IMG/VR virus record: IMGVR_UViG_3300043429_000477
Span: 1 to 22,436 of that record
Reading direction: 5' to 3' (one strand)
Length of the DNA: 22,436 nt
Origin: a virus
The translations under genes were made by a program, and so were the position numbers. The notes below the pieces were generated by a model. It saw only the letters and a program-made list of their open reading frames with translations. It did no database searches and was not told the origin of the DNA. Positions within the stretch are counted from its first letter, which is position 1; each line of letters begins with the position of its first letter. This document shows, one piece after another, positions 1 through 7,029 of this stretch.

Positions 1-2985
1 CTTCTTGTCGGCCTTACTGCCCTTGGTCTGTCGGAGAAGTTCGTACTCTGCCAATCGCTTGTAGGCCTCCGTCATGACTCCTGGCTGCACGTCAACGATG
101 TCCGAGATATAGAACGCTCGGTTACTAAGGGACGAGTCCACAGGCGAATCTAGGATGACCTGCGTTGAACTGCTGACGTACCGGATGATCCGCTGGGTCT
201 GAACCAACGAGTCCGACGACAGGGACTTTAGCAGTTCCTGATCGTTGTTGATCCCGACCACCAGCGCAGCCCCGACGTGGCTGCTGTCGAAGATCGCGTG
301 AGAGGACGTTGCCGTGGCTCCGGTCACTCCGATCGTCGCTGCGGAGTTACCGACTCGGTGGTGCTTCATCGCCTCTGGGTAACGCTCGAAGAACATCGAG
401 AGTTCCATCCTGTCTTGGAACGGAGGCCAGATCGACAGCATCAGGTCGCCTTGGTTCCTCTGGTCCATCGTGATCGCACTGAACCTGCGGTCCAACTCCG
501 AGAACCCAATCCACCTGTAGTAGTCCTGAAGGCTCTGGAACGAGCCACCCGACATGTCCTCGATCGGGTAATTATTCTTGCCGTCCGACAACGTTCCTCG
601 CCTGCGGAAGTTCCTTGGAAGCGGGAAGAACAACTGCTCCATGTAGACATTCGCGTAGGTCCCGTTCTCCAGCGTGTCCACCGTGATTGTCTGCCCGTTG
701 ACGAGCAGTATCGGATAGACCTTGTTGCTTGCTCTGTCGATCCGGACGTGAGCCAGCGGTGCCCACGAAGGCATTGTAAACGCATTGCCCATCGTGAACT
801 GCCCGTTGCTGACCGTGATCGACCCGAGGCTTACACTCCCAGGAAGCACAATCTTAGCCCTGGATTCGTAGTACCTGAACCCTTGGGTGGAATAAGACGT
901 GAACGAGTTGAGTGCTTCTCGTGCGGCTTTTGTGGCTCTGTCGACAGAACGCGGCTCTGCTGGGTTGATCTCCTCCAGCAGCAGCAGGTGGTCTACGACT
1001 GAAGCAAGTGTGAGCAGCGGGTTCTTGCGGTCCATCGCTGGACGAAGTGCAAGGCTAGCACTCGGAGCACCTTGGATCACGCTTGGCACCTGTGCGATCG
1101 CGGTCAACGTCTTGGTAACAGAAACGCTCGATGCAGTGACGGTAACGGACGAGTCAGCAACCGATTCCCAATTGCTCGGTGGAGTCGTCCTGAGAGTGTA
1201 AGTTCCGGGATCAACATTGAACGTGATGACACCGGAAGTCCCGGTCGTTGCAATGAGGCTGGTCCCAACGAGTTGGAACTTGACTCCAGATACCACACCA
1301 CCCGAACTGGTCGCAGTGATGGTCATTGCGTAAGACCCAGTCCCTCCGCCACCGCTCGGTGCCTGAGTCAGAGACGAAGCCTTCCATCGCCATACGCTTG
1401 AGACAAACTCAAGCATTGTGGAAATGGCATACATCACAAGCCCCATCGTTCCGGTGGCGGCCGAATAGGCACTCGACGCAGCGGACCAAACACCTCCCGC
1501 TATCTCCGTCACTGCCGAAGTTGCAATTGCGTCCGAATCGATAACGTCAGGCTGAAATTCGTGGACGTCGGCTGCTGCGTGTCCGGCTCCAGTAACCTTG
1601 ACCGCTCTGGTTGTCGTATCGCCTACCAGAATCCGTTCGCCGAAAGATCCGTTTGGCCAGTTTCCGCCACCGTAAGGGCCAGAAATAAGCGAAGAAAACA
1701 CTATGTCTGCGACCGATTGTTCGTCTACATTTCCAGCCCATTCGCTGACTGCTCCGTATGTTCCAGGCACCGGAGTTTGCGGCCGTACCTTGCCCCAAAC
1801 CGAACCATCAACAGCAGAGGCCAAAACAGCAGGGTCGAGGATTAGACCTGTGCCGGTTTGCGTGAAGCCGGCGTAACCGTAGACGGTCCCGGCGGCGACG
1901 TTTTGGACGGCGGGGAGTGTCGGCGCGTTGGTTTGGAATGGGAAGAGCCGGCCGGAAAAGTTGGTGCCGCCGCCGGCCCAGAAGAGGGCGTCGGCGGTGC
2001 GTTGATAAATTGCGAGCGGCGCGCCGACGGTGCCTACCCCTTGGAGAAATGCGAGTTGCCCAAAGTTTTGGATTTGTAGATTGGTTGCGGCGGTGATGGA
2101 TTGATTGAAGCGGAGGTACTTTCCGGCGGCGATTGTTGCCGATGCGTCTTGCCAAAAAACAGAACCCGATCCGCCGTTGAGGATTTGGGTGTTGCTGTCA
2201 ATTAGTCCGTGGAAATAGAGTTGCGACGACCCAGAGTTCATAATGAAACAGCGGTCGGCGGTCATTCCTAGCGCAATGAATGCGCCGAAGAACCTAACCA
2301 ACCCAGTGTGGCCAGCGTTAAACCGGCCGACGAATGTGCCGCCGGTAAGTTCGAAGTCGCCGTAAAAGTCGATCGATGCGGCGCCGGATAGTTCGAGTCG
2401 CACCGGTGAAGCGAGCGACGAAGTGGCGAAGGAGTTGGTGCCGGTCGAGCTGTGGGTCCATTTGCCGCCGGAGGCGTTGCAAAGGTAGTAGGCGGCGTTG
2501 GTCGTCGAAAAGAGAAGGCGGCCGGTGGTTTGGATCTCGCCGGCGGAGAGGTTGATCAGTGAGAAAAGGGTGTTGCCGGTGACTTCGCACAGGACCGCCG
2601 ATTGAGACGCGCCGACGGTGGTGAGAATGAGCGTGCCGCCGGAAACGGAGGCAATGCGGCCGAAGGCGTTGGTGCCGGCGGTGACGGTCCAGCGGCCGAC
2701 CAGCGTGAGCGTGCCAGCGGCCAGCGATTGGACCGCGAGCGATGAAGCGCCGAGGTTGCCGGTGAGGAAGAACCCGTTGGTCGCGGTGAGGGTGCGCGGG
2801 AGGCTCGCCCAGTCGATCCGGCTTGAGGCGTTGTTAAACGTGACGGTGTTAGCGACGAAGTTGGCGTCGATGGTGAGGGTGGCGTTGCCGATGATCAGAT
2901 CGTCGCCGGGTGCCGGGATTTGGGCCGGCGACCAGTTGGTGGGGGTGGTGAGGTTTATCGCGCCGGTGCCAGTCAATGTGGGCAT
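1..2985 (-). CDS. Large tail-fibre/virion surface-like protein, partial at window edge
   Basis: I translated this strand by eye and found one continuous frame of 995 codons from the ATG at 2985 to base 1, with no stop, so the C-terminus lies outside the window. The start has a GGAG six bases upstream and overlaps the end of the preceding gene by 13 bases. Residues 1 to about 375 are rich in Gly, Thr, Ser and Asn with short alternating hydrophobic strands (for example TGAINLTTPTNW, GDDLIIGNATLTID), like beta-solenoid fibre or adhesin domains. About 380-545 is a linker ending in a Gly-rich turn (PSGGGGTGS). About 550-628 looks like an Ig or carboxypeptidase-regulatory-like beta-sandwich (GVKFQLVG, FNVDPGTYTLRTTPP). 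Residues 630-995 are not recognised. Codon use changes sharply near base 1850, suggesting a mosaic gene. Size, composition and place after the envelope block fit a tail fibre, spike or other surface protein; the exact role is inferred. Confidence 0.8.
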   Translation of the reverse strand, partial: MPTLTGTGAINLTTPTNWSPAQIPAPGDDLIIGNATLTIDANFVANTVTFNNASSRIDWASLPRTLTATNGFFLTGNLGASSLAVQSLAAGTLTLVGRWTVTAGTNAFGRIASVSGGTLILTTVGASQSAVLCEVTGNTLFSLINLSAGEIQTTGRLLFSTTNAAYYLCNASGGKWTHSSTGTNSFATSSLASPVRLELSGAASIDFYGDFELTGGTFVGRFNAGHTGLVRFFGAFIALGMTADRCFIMNSGSSQLYFHGLIDSNTQILNGGSGSVFWQDASATIAAGKYLRFNQSITAATNLQIQNFGQLAFLQGVGTVGAPLAIYQRTADALFWAGGGTNFSGRLFPFQTNAPTLPAVQNVAAGTVYGYAGFTQTGTGLILDPAVLASAVDGSVWGKVRPQTPVPGTYGAVSEWAGNVDEQSVADIVFSSLISGPYGGGNWPNGSFGERILVGDTTTRAVKVTGAGHAAADVHEFQPDVIDSDAIATSAVTEIAGGVWSAASSAYSAATGTMGLVMYAISTMLEFVSSVWRWKASSLTQAPSGGGGTGSYAMTITATSSGGVVSGVKFQLVGTSLIATTGTSGVITFNVDPGTYTLRTTPPSNWESVADSSVTVTASSVSVTKTLTAIAQVPSVIQGAPSASLALRPAMDRKNPLLTLASVVDHLLLLEEINPAEPRSVDRATKAAREALNSFTSYSTQGFRYYESRAKIVLPGSVSLGSITVSNGQFTMGNAFTMPSWAPLAHVRIDRASNKVYPILLVNGQTITVDTLENGTYANVYMEQLFFPLPRNFRRRGTLSDGKNNYPIEDMSGGSFQSLQDYYRWIGFSELDRRFSAITMDQRNQGDLMLSIWPPFQDRMELSMFFERYPEAMKHHRVGNSAATIGVTGATATSSHAIFDSSHVGAALVVGINNDQELLKSLSSDSLVQTQRIIRYVSSSTQVILDSPVDSSLSNRAFYISDIVDVQPGVMTEAYKRLAEYELLRQTKGSKADKK

Positions 2986-3551
2986 GTGTTACTCCATTCC
3001 AGCGAAAACGCCTCAATCACGTCTAATTTTGAAACTTGGCCGCTTTCAATTTTTTGACGCACAAAAGCTGACGCGGCGTCGAATTGATTTCGCGTTAGGG
3101 AAATTTCAGCAAGTCTGCGGATGGCTTCGGCCTCTAATCCGTGACGATTCCTATCCTCTCGGACAGACTCAATCGTTGGCTCCTGACTTAATCCCATAAT
3201 CTGCCATCGCGGCCGCCGATCGACGCCCCAGGATTTCATTGTCTCCACCCTGACCGGAGTGAATACGGCTGGATCTATCTGACCAAGAGCATCAAGGATC
3301 TGCTGAACCTTCGGTTTCCCGAAGTCGTCTCCGCCAATCAAAATCTGATAGAAGTCCTCATACCCGTTGCGAACCAAGGACTGCTTCATGTCCTTGAGCG
3401 TTGACGAGTCGAAAACGTGAGCAATCCGATTTAGTTGAACCCACGCCGTATCGTCTCGCGACTTGTCAGCCGGGATTCGCTGCTCGACAACCTCAAGCAA
3501 CTGGCTCAATATGACTTCCGCTGGCTGGGTCCAGTCAATCATCTCTGTCAC
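2973..3551 (-). CDS. Hypothetical phage protein, 192 aa
   Basis: I do not recognise this protein. It is soluble-looking, mixed charge and probably mainly alpha-helical, with no signal peptide, membrane segment or cysteine cluster. The chosen start is GTG at 3551, because AAGGG lies about six bases upstream; an ATG nine bases further in (3542) is the alternative, and the longer frame to 3584 has no comparable signal. It overlaps the end of the membrane gene before it by 17 bases, and its own last 13 bases overlap the start of the large surface protein, so it is translationally coupled on both sides. A small gene directly before a fibre-like gene could encode a tail adaptor or chaperone, but nothing in the sequence proves that. 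Confidence 0.65.
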   Translation of the reverse strand: MTEMIDWTQPAEVILSQLLEVVEQRIPADKSRDDTAWVQLNRIAHVFDSSTLKDMKQSLVRNGYEDFYQILIGGDDFGKPKVQQILDALGQIDPAVFTPVRVETMKSWGVDRRPRWQIMGLSQEPTIESVREDRNRHGLEAEAIRRLAEISLTRNQFDAASAFVRQKIESGQVSKLDVIEAFSLEWSNTCPH

Positions 3552-3804
3552 TCTGTTCCCTTTGCTGGTCAACCTTAACGCCAAGGCAGTAGTCGCCTAT
3601 GAGTCGGTCGGCTGAGAGTTTCTTGTAATTGCTATCAAGTTCGTAAAGCCTCTGTTCGACTCTTGAAAAACGACGACCAAGGTTGCACAGCAAACAGAAC
3701 AGGAACATCGACAGCCCTATGTACCAAAGGCTTGTCATGTCCCCGCTGGATGCCCGCGACAATTCCTCATAGAGTTCCGGGTTCGATTGACTCTGCTGCT
3801 GCAT
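3535..3804 (-). CDS. Small single-pass membrane protein, 89 aa
   Basis: The ATG at 3804 is preceded by a strong GGGGAGGA. The N-terminal 22 residues are polar (Gln, Ser, Asn, Glu). One clear membrane segment follows at about residues 23-43 (SLWYIGLSMFLFCLLCNLG). The C-terminal half begins with two arginines and is charged and helical (RVEQRLYELDSNYKKLSADR). No signal peptidase site is evident, so the N-terminus is probably a signal anchor. It follows a membrane coiled-coil protein and a run of exported proteins, so a lysis role (holin-like or inner-membrane spanin-like) is possible. There is no family signature, so this stays a membrane protein of unknown function. Confidence 0.65.
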   Translation of the reverse strand: MQQQSQSNPELYEELSRASSGDMTSLWYIGLSMFLFCLLCNLGRRFSRVEQRLYELDSNYKKLSADRLIGDYCLGVKVDQQREQSDRDD

Positions 3805-3925
3805 GATCCTCCCCTTTCCACCAATGAAGCATTCTTAGCATGAGATTGATTGGATTCATGTCGTAAGTCGGTGCTGAAAGCAACGGCTCAAAAACCCATT
3901 CGTAGACAACTTGTACTATGTTCAT
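3767..3925 (-). CDS. Possible small protein, 52 aa, coupled to the upstream gene
   Basis: The ATG at 3925 overlaps the stop of the membrane coiled-coil gene in an ATGA arrangement, the coupling used throughout this operon. The 52 residues begin MNIVQVVYEWVFEPLLSAPT and are rich in Leu, Trp and Met in the first 36 positions, without a long enough stretch for a confident membrane helix. The frame runs 38 bases into the next gene. It fills what would otherwise be a gap of 117 bases in a tightly packed operon, which favours it. Against it are its short length, the long overlap and no recognisable family. Confidence 0.4.
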   Translation of the reverse strand: MNIVQVVYEWVFEPLLSAPTYDMNPINLMLRMLHWWKGEDHAAAESIEPGTL

Positions 3926-4227
3926 TGCAGTTTCAACTGGTCCTCAAGTTTCTTGATGCGATCCTCGTTATTGTTGCACTTTTCTTCCAGCCTTGCCCTG
4001 TGCTTTTCACAGTCGATCGTGGCCTTGGTCAGATCGTCGATTACTTTCTTTCGCTCGGAATTGTCACTGGCGAGTTCTTCGATTCGATCCCTCATCAGAG
4101 AGACATTGGACTTGTACAAGTGCCCAACGACCGTGCTCACTCCGACAGAGGCACCACCAACTAGCCAGCCGATCCACTCCCAGAATCCTTCGACAGTTTC
4201 CGGAGGAGAAGTAGGGACCTCTTGCAT
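3922..4227 (-). CDS. Membrane-anchored coiled-coil protein, 101 aa
   Basis: The ATG at 4227 has GGGAGA about seven bases upstream; the TTG one codon earlier is less likely. After a short proline-containing N-terminus there is a hydrophobic segment at about residues 16-38 (WIGWLVGGASVGVSTVVGHLY). From there to the C-terminus the protein is one long charged helix with heptad-like spacing (RIEELASDNSERKKVIDDL, then RLEEKCNNNEDRIKKLEDQ), a likely coiled coil of about 55 residues. One membrane segment plus a coiled coil resembles the inner-membrane spanin layout (Rz-like) or small phage proteins next to holins. It starts five bases after the stop of the DnaJ-zinc/thioredoxin-like gene. A lysis role is an inference from shape and position. 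Confidence 0.7.
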   Translation of the reverse strand: MQEVPTSPPETVEGFWEWIGWLVGGASVGVSTVVGHLYKSNVSLMRDRIEELASDNSERKKVIDDLTKATIDCEKHRARLEEKCNNNEDRIKKLEDQLKLQ

Positions 4228-4231
4228 CAAA

Positions 4232-4750
4232 CTATCTCCCGATTAAATCGTGGAAGGTCTCGGTGCTAATAAAGCCAGTGTATGTGATTTTCCTCCCCCG
4301 ATACTCGATCTCGATCCTCGGCGCTGCACCAACGAATCCCTCCGCTGCAACCTCCCTAACAGGGGCAATCTCATATCCCTGCTGCATCAGGACTGGCAAC
4401 GTCTCCCTCTTGAGCCTCTCGCACGGAGGGCACCCTGGTATGGTTGTGACAGTGACCTTGCCCAGCGGTCTTGATGGAGTCACCGCTGGTGGCTGTCCGA
4501 CGATCCCGTCGCCGCCACACTCTTGACATACCGCCGAGACGACTCCGTCTCCAACCCTTCCTGTGCCATTGCAGTTCTCGCACTTCCCAGATGGGCTAGG
4601 TGCTGGACTGGGGGCAGGTGACTGCTCAAGGCCTGTGGCACCAACGAGTGCCCATGCCCATCCCATCGACTGCCCTGTCGGCTGTTGCCCGATCGCGATC
4701 GATGACAGGTACGTCAGCGCGAAGGCGATGATCGCTGCTACGACTCTCAT
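4232..4750 (-). CDS. Exported DnaJ-type zinc motif plus thioredoxin/glutaredoxin-like protein
   Basis: The start is the ATG at 4750, which overlaps the stop of the protease gene (ATGA); an upstream frame extension to 4780 lies inside that gene and is rejected. Residues 1-21 form a signal peptide or anchor (VVAAIIAFALTYLSSIAIG), so the protein should act outside the cytoplasm. A Ser-Ala-Pro linker (about 44-55) leads to two DnaJ-like repeats, CENCNGTG at 57-64 and CQECGGDG at 75-82, able to hold one zinc ion. The C-terminal part (about 97-172) carries CPPC at 107-110 in a thioredoxin or glutaredoxin-like context (VTTIPGCPPCERLKRE, then strand and helix). I infer an envelope thiol-disulfide factor, perhaps acting on the neighbouring protease or virion proteins. 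The domain pairing is seen directly; the role is not proven. Confidence 0.7.
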   Translation of the reverse strand: MRVVAAIIAFALTYLSSIAIGQQPTGQSMGWAWALVGATGLEQSPAPSPAPSPSGKCENCNGTGRVGDGVVSAVCQECGGDGIVGQPPAVTPSRPLGKVTVTTIPGCPPCERLKRETLPVLMQQGYEIAPVREVAAEGFVGAAPRIEIEYRGRKITYTGFISTETFHDLIGR

Positions 4751-5745
4751 TGTCCAGTGACTTCCCATCCCGTGCTCCAATTGATGATTCGTGGTTGGAA
4801 TCCGTTGATGCCCGTCACGGCGTAACTATCGCCTTGAGAGAGCATCCTGTTAGCTGTCGATCGATTGACCCACCAAGAGCACTTGGCCACCTCCGGGTTG
4901 GCTCCGAACTCAGCAGCGTTATCCTCTCCCTCTGAGTTGCCCCAAGACTGCATATTGGCCACGCCTACGGCCTCTCCGTCATCGTTGTACTTGACGCCGT
5001 AGAACGTCATGCAGTGATACCAAGTCCCCCTAGCATCCTTGAATCCGTCGCTTCGCCTCTTGCCGTCGAACCCGACGTTCGAGCAGACTGCGATCGCATA
5101 GCCCGACTCAAGCATCCGGACTGCATCTTCAAACGTCTTGACCTGAATGACTTCACGAGCAGGATACTTCTTGGCGATGGCATCGAGCTTCCCTTCATCT
5201 CGCTCACCGCCGCATCCGAAGTTGCCCCAGTTCTTGGCCTTCTTGGCGTCGTAGCGAACCAAGTTGTGCTCGCTGATTCCGGTGAGCTTCGAGTAGTCTT
5301 GGCGAGCGATGTAGCCCCACTTGCTAGCCCATTTTGCAGCAGCAGCGCCGTAAGATCCGTCGCTCCATCCACCGCGACTCTTACCGACAGCCTCGACCCT
5401 CGATCCGCCGTAGATCGGTTCGGTCGCCATGACGCCAGGCCATTCGATGCTCACCGACTTGGTGACGATGTCCACCGCCACGACCATAGTCCCCGCAATC
5501 TCCCATCCCCACGAGACGCAGTCGCCAATGCCTTGTGTAAAACGCTTCCACCCTGGTTCTAGTTTGAGCAGTGCGTCCGTCAGCAGGAACGTTCTCTTGG
5601 TTCCACGGAACCGAAGTCCGTCGAGTGCGACCCTCTGCTCCTGCGTCATCCGATTGACCGCTGTCAAAGGATCGTCAAGGATTCGCTCGACACCTTCCGG
5701 ATTGGGAACCCAGCCTTGTGGCTTGTTCAGGATTTCAAGGCTCAT
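4747..5745 (-). CDS. Papain-like (C1-type) cysteine peptidase, 332 aa
   Basis: The ATG at 5745 overlaps the upstream stop and has GAGG seven bases before it. The papain signature is visible in order: oxyanion Gln71 and nucleophile Cys76 (QGIGDCVSWGWE), a mid-region with Gly, Trp and Tyr typical of C1 folds, His244 (GTWYHCMTFYGV), and a NSWG-like box written QSWG at 266-269. The classical Asn is thus Gln266, with Asn264 two residues earlier. There is no N-terminal signal peptide although its neighbours are exported. It could be a peptidoglycan-cleaving endolysin, a virion-associated peptidase or a processing enzyme. Its place among secreted and membrane genes favours a lysis or envelope role. 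The fold call is fairly firm; the substrate is unknown. Confidence 0.72.
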   Translation of the reverse strand: MSLEILNKPQGWVPNPEGVERILDDPLTAVNRMTQEQRVALDGLRFRGTKRTFLLTDALLKLEPGWKRFTQGIGDCVSWGWEIAGTMVVAVDIVTKSVSIEWPGVMATEPIYGGSRVEAVGKSRGGWSDGSYGAAAAKWASKWGYIARQDYSKLTGISEHNLVRYDAKKAKNWGNFGCGGERDEGKLDAIAKKYPAREVIQVKTFEDAVRMLESGYAIAVCSNVGFDGKRRSDGFKDARGTWYHCMTFYGVKYNDDGEAVGVANMQSWGNSEGEDNAAEFGANPEVAKCSWWVNRSTANRMLSQGDSYAVTGINGFQPRIINWSTGWEVTGQ

Positions 5746-6458
5746 CGACTTACCTCGTCAAGAACTGTGGCTGAACCGAGGAGTATCTTTGCGATCGCAA
5801 TCCTGCGTCCGGATTGATCGATCTGGTCGCCTGCTGAACCTAACGCAGCGAAGGCTGGTCCAATTGCAGACCCAATCACGTCGCCTCCGCTGACAGCCTG
5901 CGACGGTGCCCGGACTATCAATTCCCTGAGACGGTCAATGTCGGCCATCGTCTTGAGCCTTGGGCCGGAAGGCTTGGTCGCATCCTGTTCTATGACGCGA
6001 GCCATGCCCAACAGCATCCCAGACCAGATTGCAGCGTCAGCCTTGCGTGCAGAGAAACCGTTGGTGAGCAACTGCCGGATATTCGGGTCAACGTCAACTG
6101 GAGGCAACGGGGGAGGCTTTGGTGGCCCTGGAGGCTCCGGTGGTTTCGGAGGCGATTCCTCTCCAACTTTTACTGCGATCGAGGACTGGTCGATGTTCGC
6201 TGTCCTGTCAGCAACAATAACCTGAACTCGATACGTTCCTGGCGTTCGGGTTGCAAAGATGACCTGCTTCCCGAACACGAAAGACCGGCCTACCAATCGC
6301 TCGTCAACAACGAACCGGAACCCCTCTCCGACAGAGGGCTCGGCATTGATGACAATGAGGTCGCCTGGCTCTGCCTGAGTAGGACCTTCGACAACAGCCT
6401 TGACCTCCGCGAAGCAGATCGAAGGCAAGAGCAGCAAGACTGACAGGAACCGGAACAT
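5742..6458 (-). CDS. Exported PKD/Ig-like protein with proline-rich linker, 238 aa
   Basis: The ATG at 6458 is followed by a clear signal peptide (FLSVLLLLPSICFA, cleavage near residue 17). Residues 18-98 look like a PKD or Ig-like beta-sandwich: spaced hydrophobic strands, AEPGDLIVINAEP early and GTYRVQVIVADRTANIDQ near the end. A proline linker at about 103-121 (PPKPPEPPGPPKPPPLPP) separates this from a C-terminal helical region of about 115 residues with no recognised family. PKD-like domains usually bind proteins or polysaccharides outside the cell, so this is probably a periplasmic or surface binding protein. It ends in an ATGA overlap with the protease gene, so the two should be made together. 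A 22-base palindrome lies 45 bases upstream. Confidence 0.7.
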   Translation of the reverse strand: MFRFLSVLLLLPSICFAEVKAVVEGPTQAEPGDLIVINAEPSVGEGFRFVVDERLVGRSFVFGKQVIFATRTPGTYRVQVIVADRTANIDQSSIAVKVGEESPPKPPEPPGPPKPPPLPPVDVDPNIRQLLTNGFSARKADAAIWSGMLLGMARVIEQDATKPSGPRLKTMADIDRLRELIVRAPSQAVSGGDVIGSAIGPAFAALGSAGDQIDQSGRRIAIAKILLGSATVLDEVSR

Positions 6459-6502
6459 GATGATCTTCTGTTGTTAAGACTGGAAGCTTAGGTGATATAC
6501 AC

Positions 6503-6524
6503 AATGCGACCCCGGGGTCGCATT
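6503..6524. repeat. Perfect 22-bp palindrome between two exported-protein genes
   Basis: Arms of 11 bases at 6503-6513 and 6514-6524 are exact inverted copies with no spacer (the centre is CCCCGGGG). The palindrome overlaps the stop codon of the upstream gene by two bases and lies 45 bases before the start of the PKD-like gene. As RNA it would form a strong hairpin, losing a few central pairs to the loop. No T tract follows on the minus strand, so it is not a classical terminator. It could be a processing or stability hairpin, or a protein-binding site. Confidence 0.6.
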
Positions 6525-6930
6525 ACACCCCTATTAACAACTTGAGGATGATCGGCAGAACCTGCTCTATCAGGATTTTGAGGATTGCGTTCCAGTCGAC
6601 CGCAGCAATAACGTTCCCACTGTCGTCCACTCCGATCGCATCGGACTCGACCAGTTCCGCTCTTGCCCGCTCCAGGATGGCCTTCTTCTGCATCTTTCGC
6701 AGAGGACCATTCCCTTTCATGATCCGTTCCAGACGACCTCGCTTAAACTCCGAGATGTCTGCATCCTTGATCGCTTGACTGAGCAGCACTTCGAGTCGAT
6801 CGTCGCTGAACTGGTTGTCGCCGAAGATCTGTGGATTTTCCGTGACTTGAGGCTGTAGGACGACACCGTCTTGAGCAATCGCAGAGCAAGCCGTACAGGC
6901 CAAGATCAAGGCCAAGAGCAATCTGAACAT
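6523..6930 (-). CDS. Exported small protein with hydrophobic C-terminal helix, 135 aa
   Basis: The start chosen is the ATG at 6930, which begins a signal peptide (MFRLLLALILACTACSAIAQ); a longer frame to 7020 would put this signal 30 residues inside and runs through a promoter-like sequence, so it is rejected. Cleavage is likely after SAIA at about residue 19; the cysteines at 12 and 15 do not make a good lipobox. The middle (about 45-100) is charged and helical (FKRGRLERIMKGNGPLRKMQKK). The last 22 residues are an aliphatic helix (NAILKILIEQVLPIILKLL). A signal plus C-terminal hydrophobic segment suggests a protein that crosses into the periplasm and then inserts in or bridges membranes, possibly for lysis. 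I recognise no family. Confidence 0.65.
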   Translation of the reverse strand: MFRLLLALILACTACSAIAQDGVVLQPQVTENPQIFGDNQFSDDRLEVLLSQAIKDADISEFKRGRLERIMKGNGPLRKMQKKAILERARAELVESDAIGVDDSGNVIAAVDWNAILKILIEQVLPIILKLLIGV

Positions 6931-6987
6931 GATATTCCCGATGTTTGAGAAGCATCTTCGGGCAGCGGTTGTGCCCGACTCAACATG

Positions 6988-7016
6988 AGGATAAGTGTCT
7001 GTCCAGTTCGTGTCAA
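6988..7016 (-). promoter_or_regulatory. Sigma70-like promoter candidate for the exported-protein genes
   Basis: On the minus strand a perfect TTGACA (plus 7011-7016) is followed after 17 bases by TATCCT (plus 6988-6993). This is 58 bases upstream of the ATG at 6930 and just past the end of the hydrolase gene. The fit supports a separate promoter for the genes from 6930 downward. It was found by eye and the host sigma factor is unknown. Confidence 0.45.
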
Positions 7017-7029
7017 TCAATTCACGAAA

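Noticed and set aside
277-1002. Plus-strand frame of 241 codons opposite the long surface gene
   Set aside because: Its product is rich in Arg, His and Val with no domain or signal, and it lies opposite a 995-codon frame with protein-like composition. It is a shadow of that gene.
2618-3199. Plus-strand frame of 193 codons
   Set aside because: It spans the boundary of two minus-strand genes that have good starts and ribosome-binding sites, and its product resembles no protein family.
6931-7020. N-terminal extension of the exported 135-residue protein to 7020
   Set aside because: It would bury the signal peptide and covers a TTGACA/TATCCT promoter-like sequence. The ATG at 6930 starts exactly with the signal peptide.
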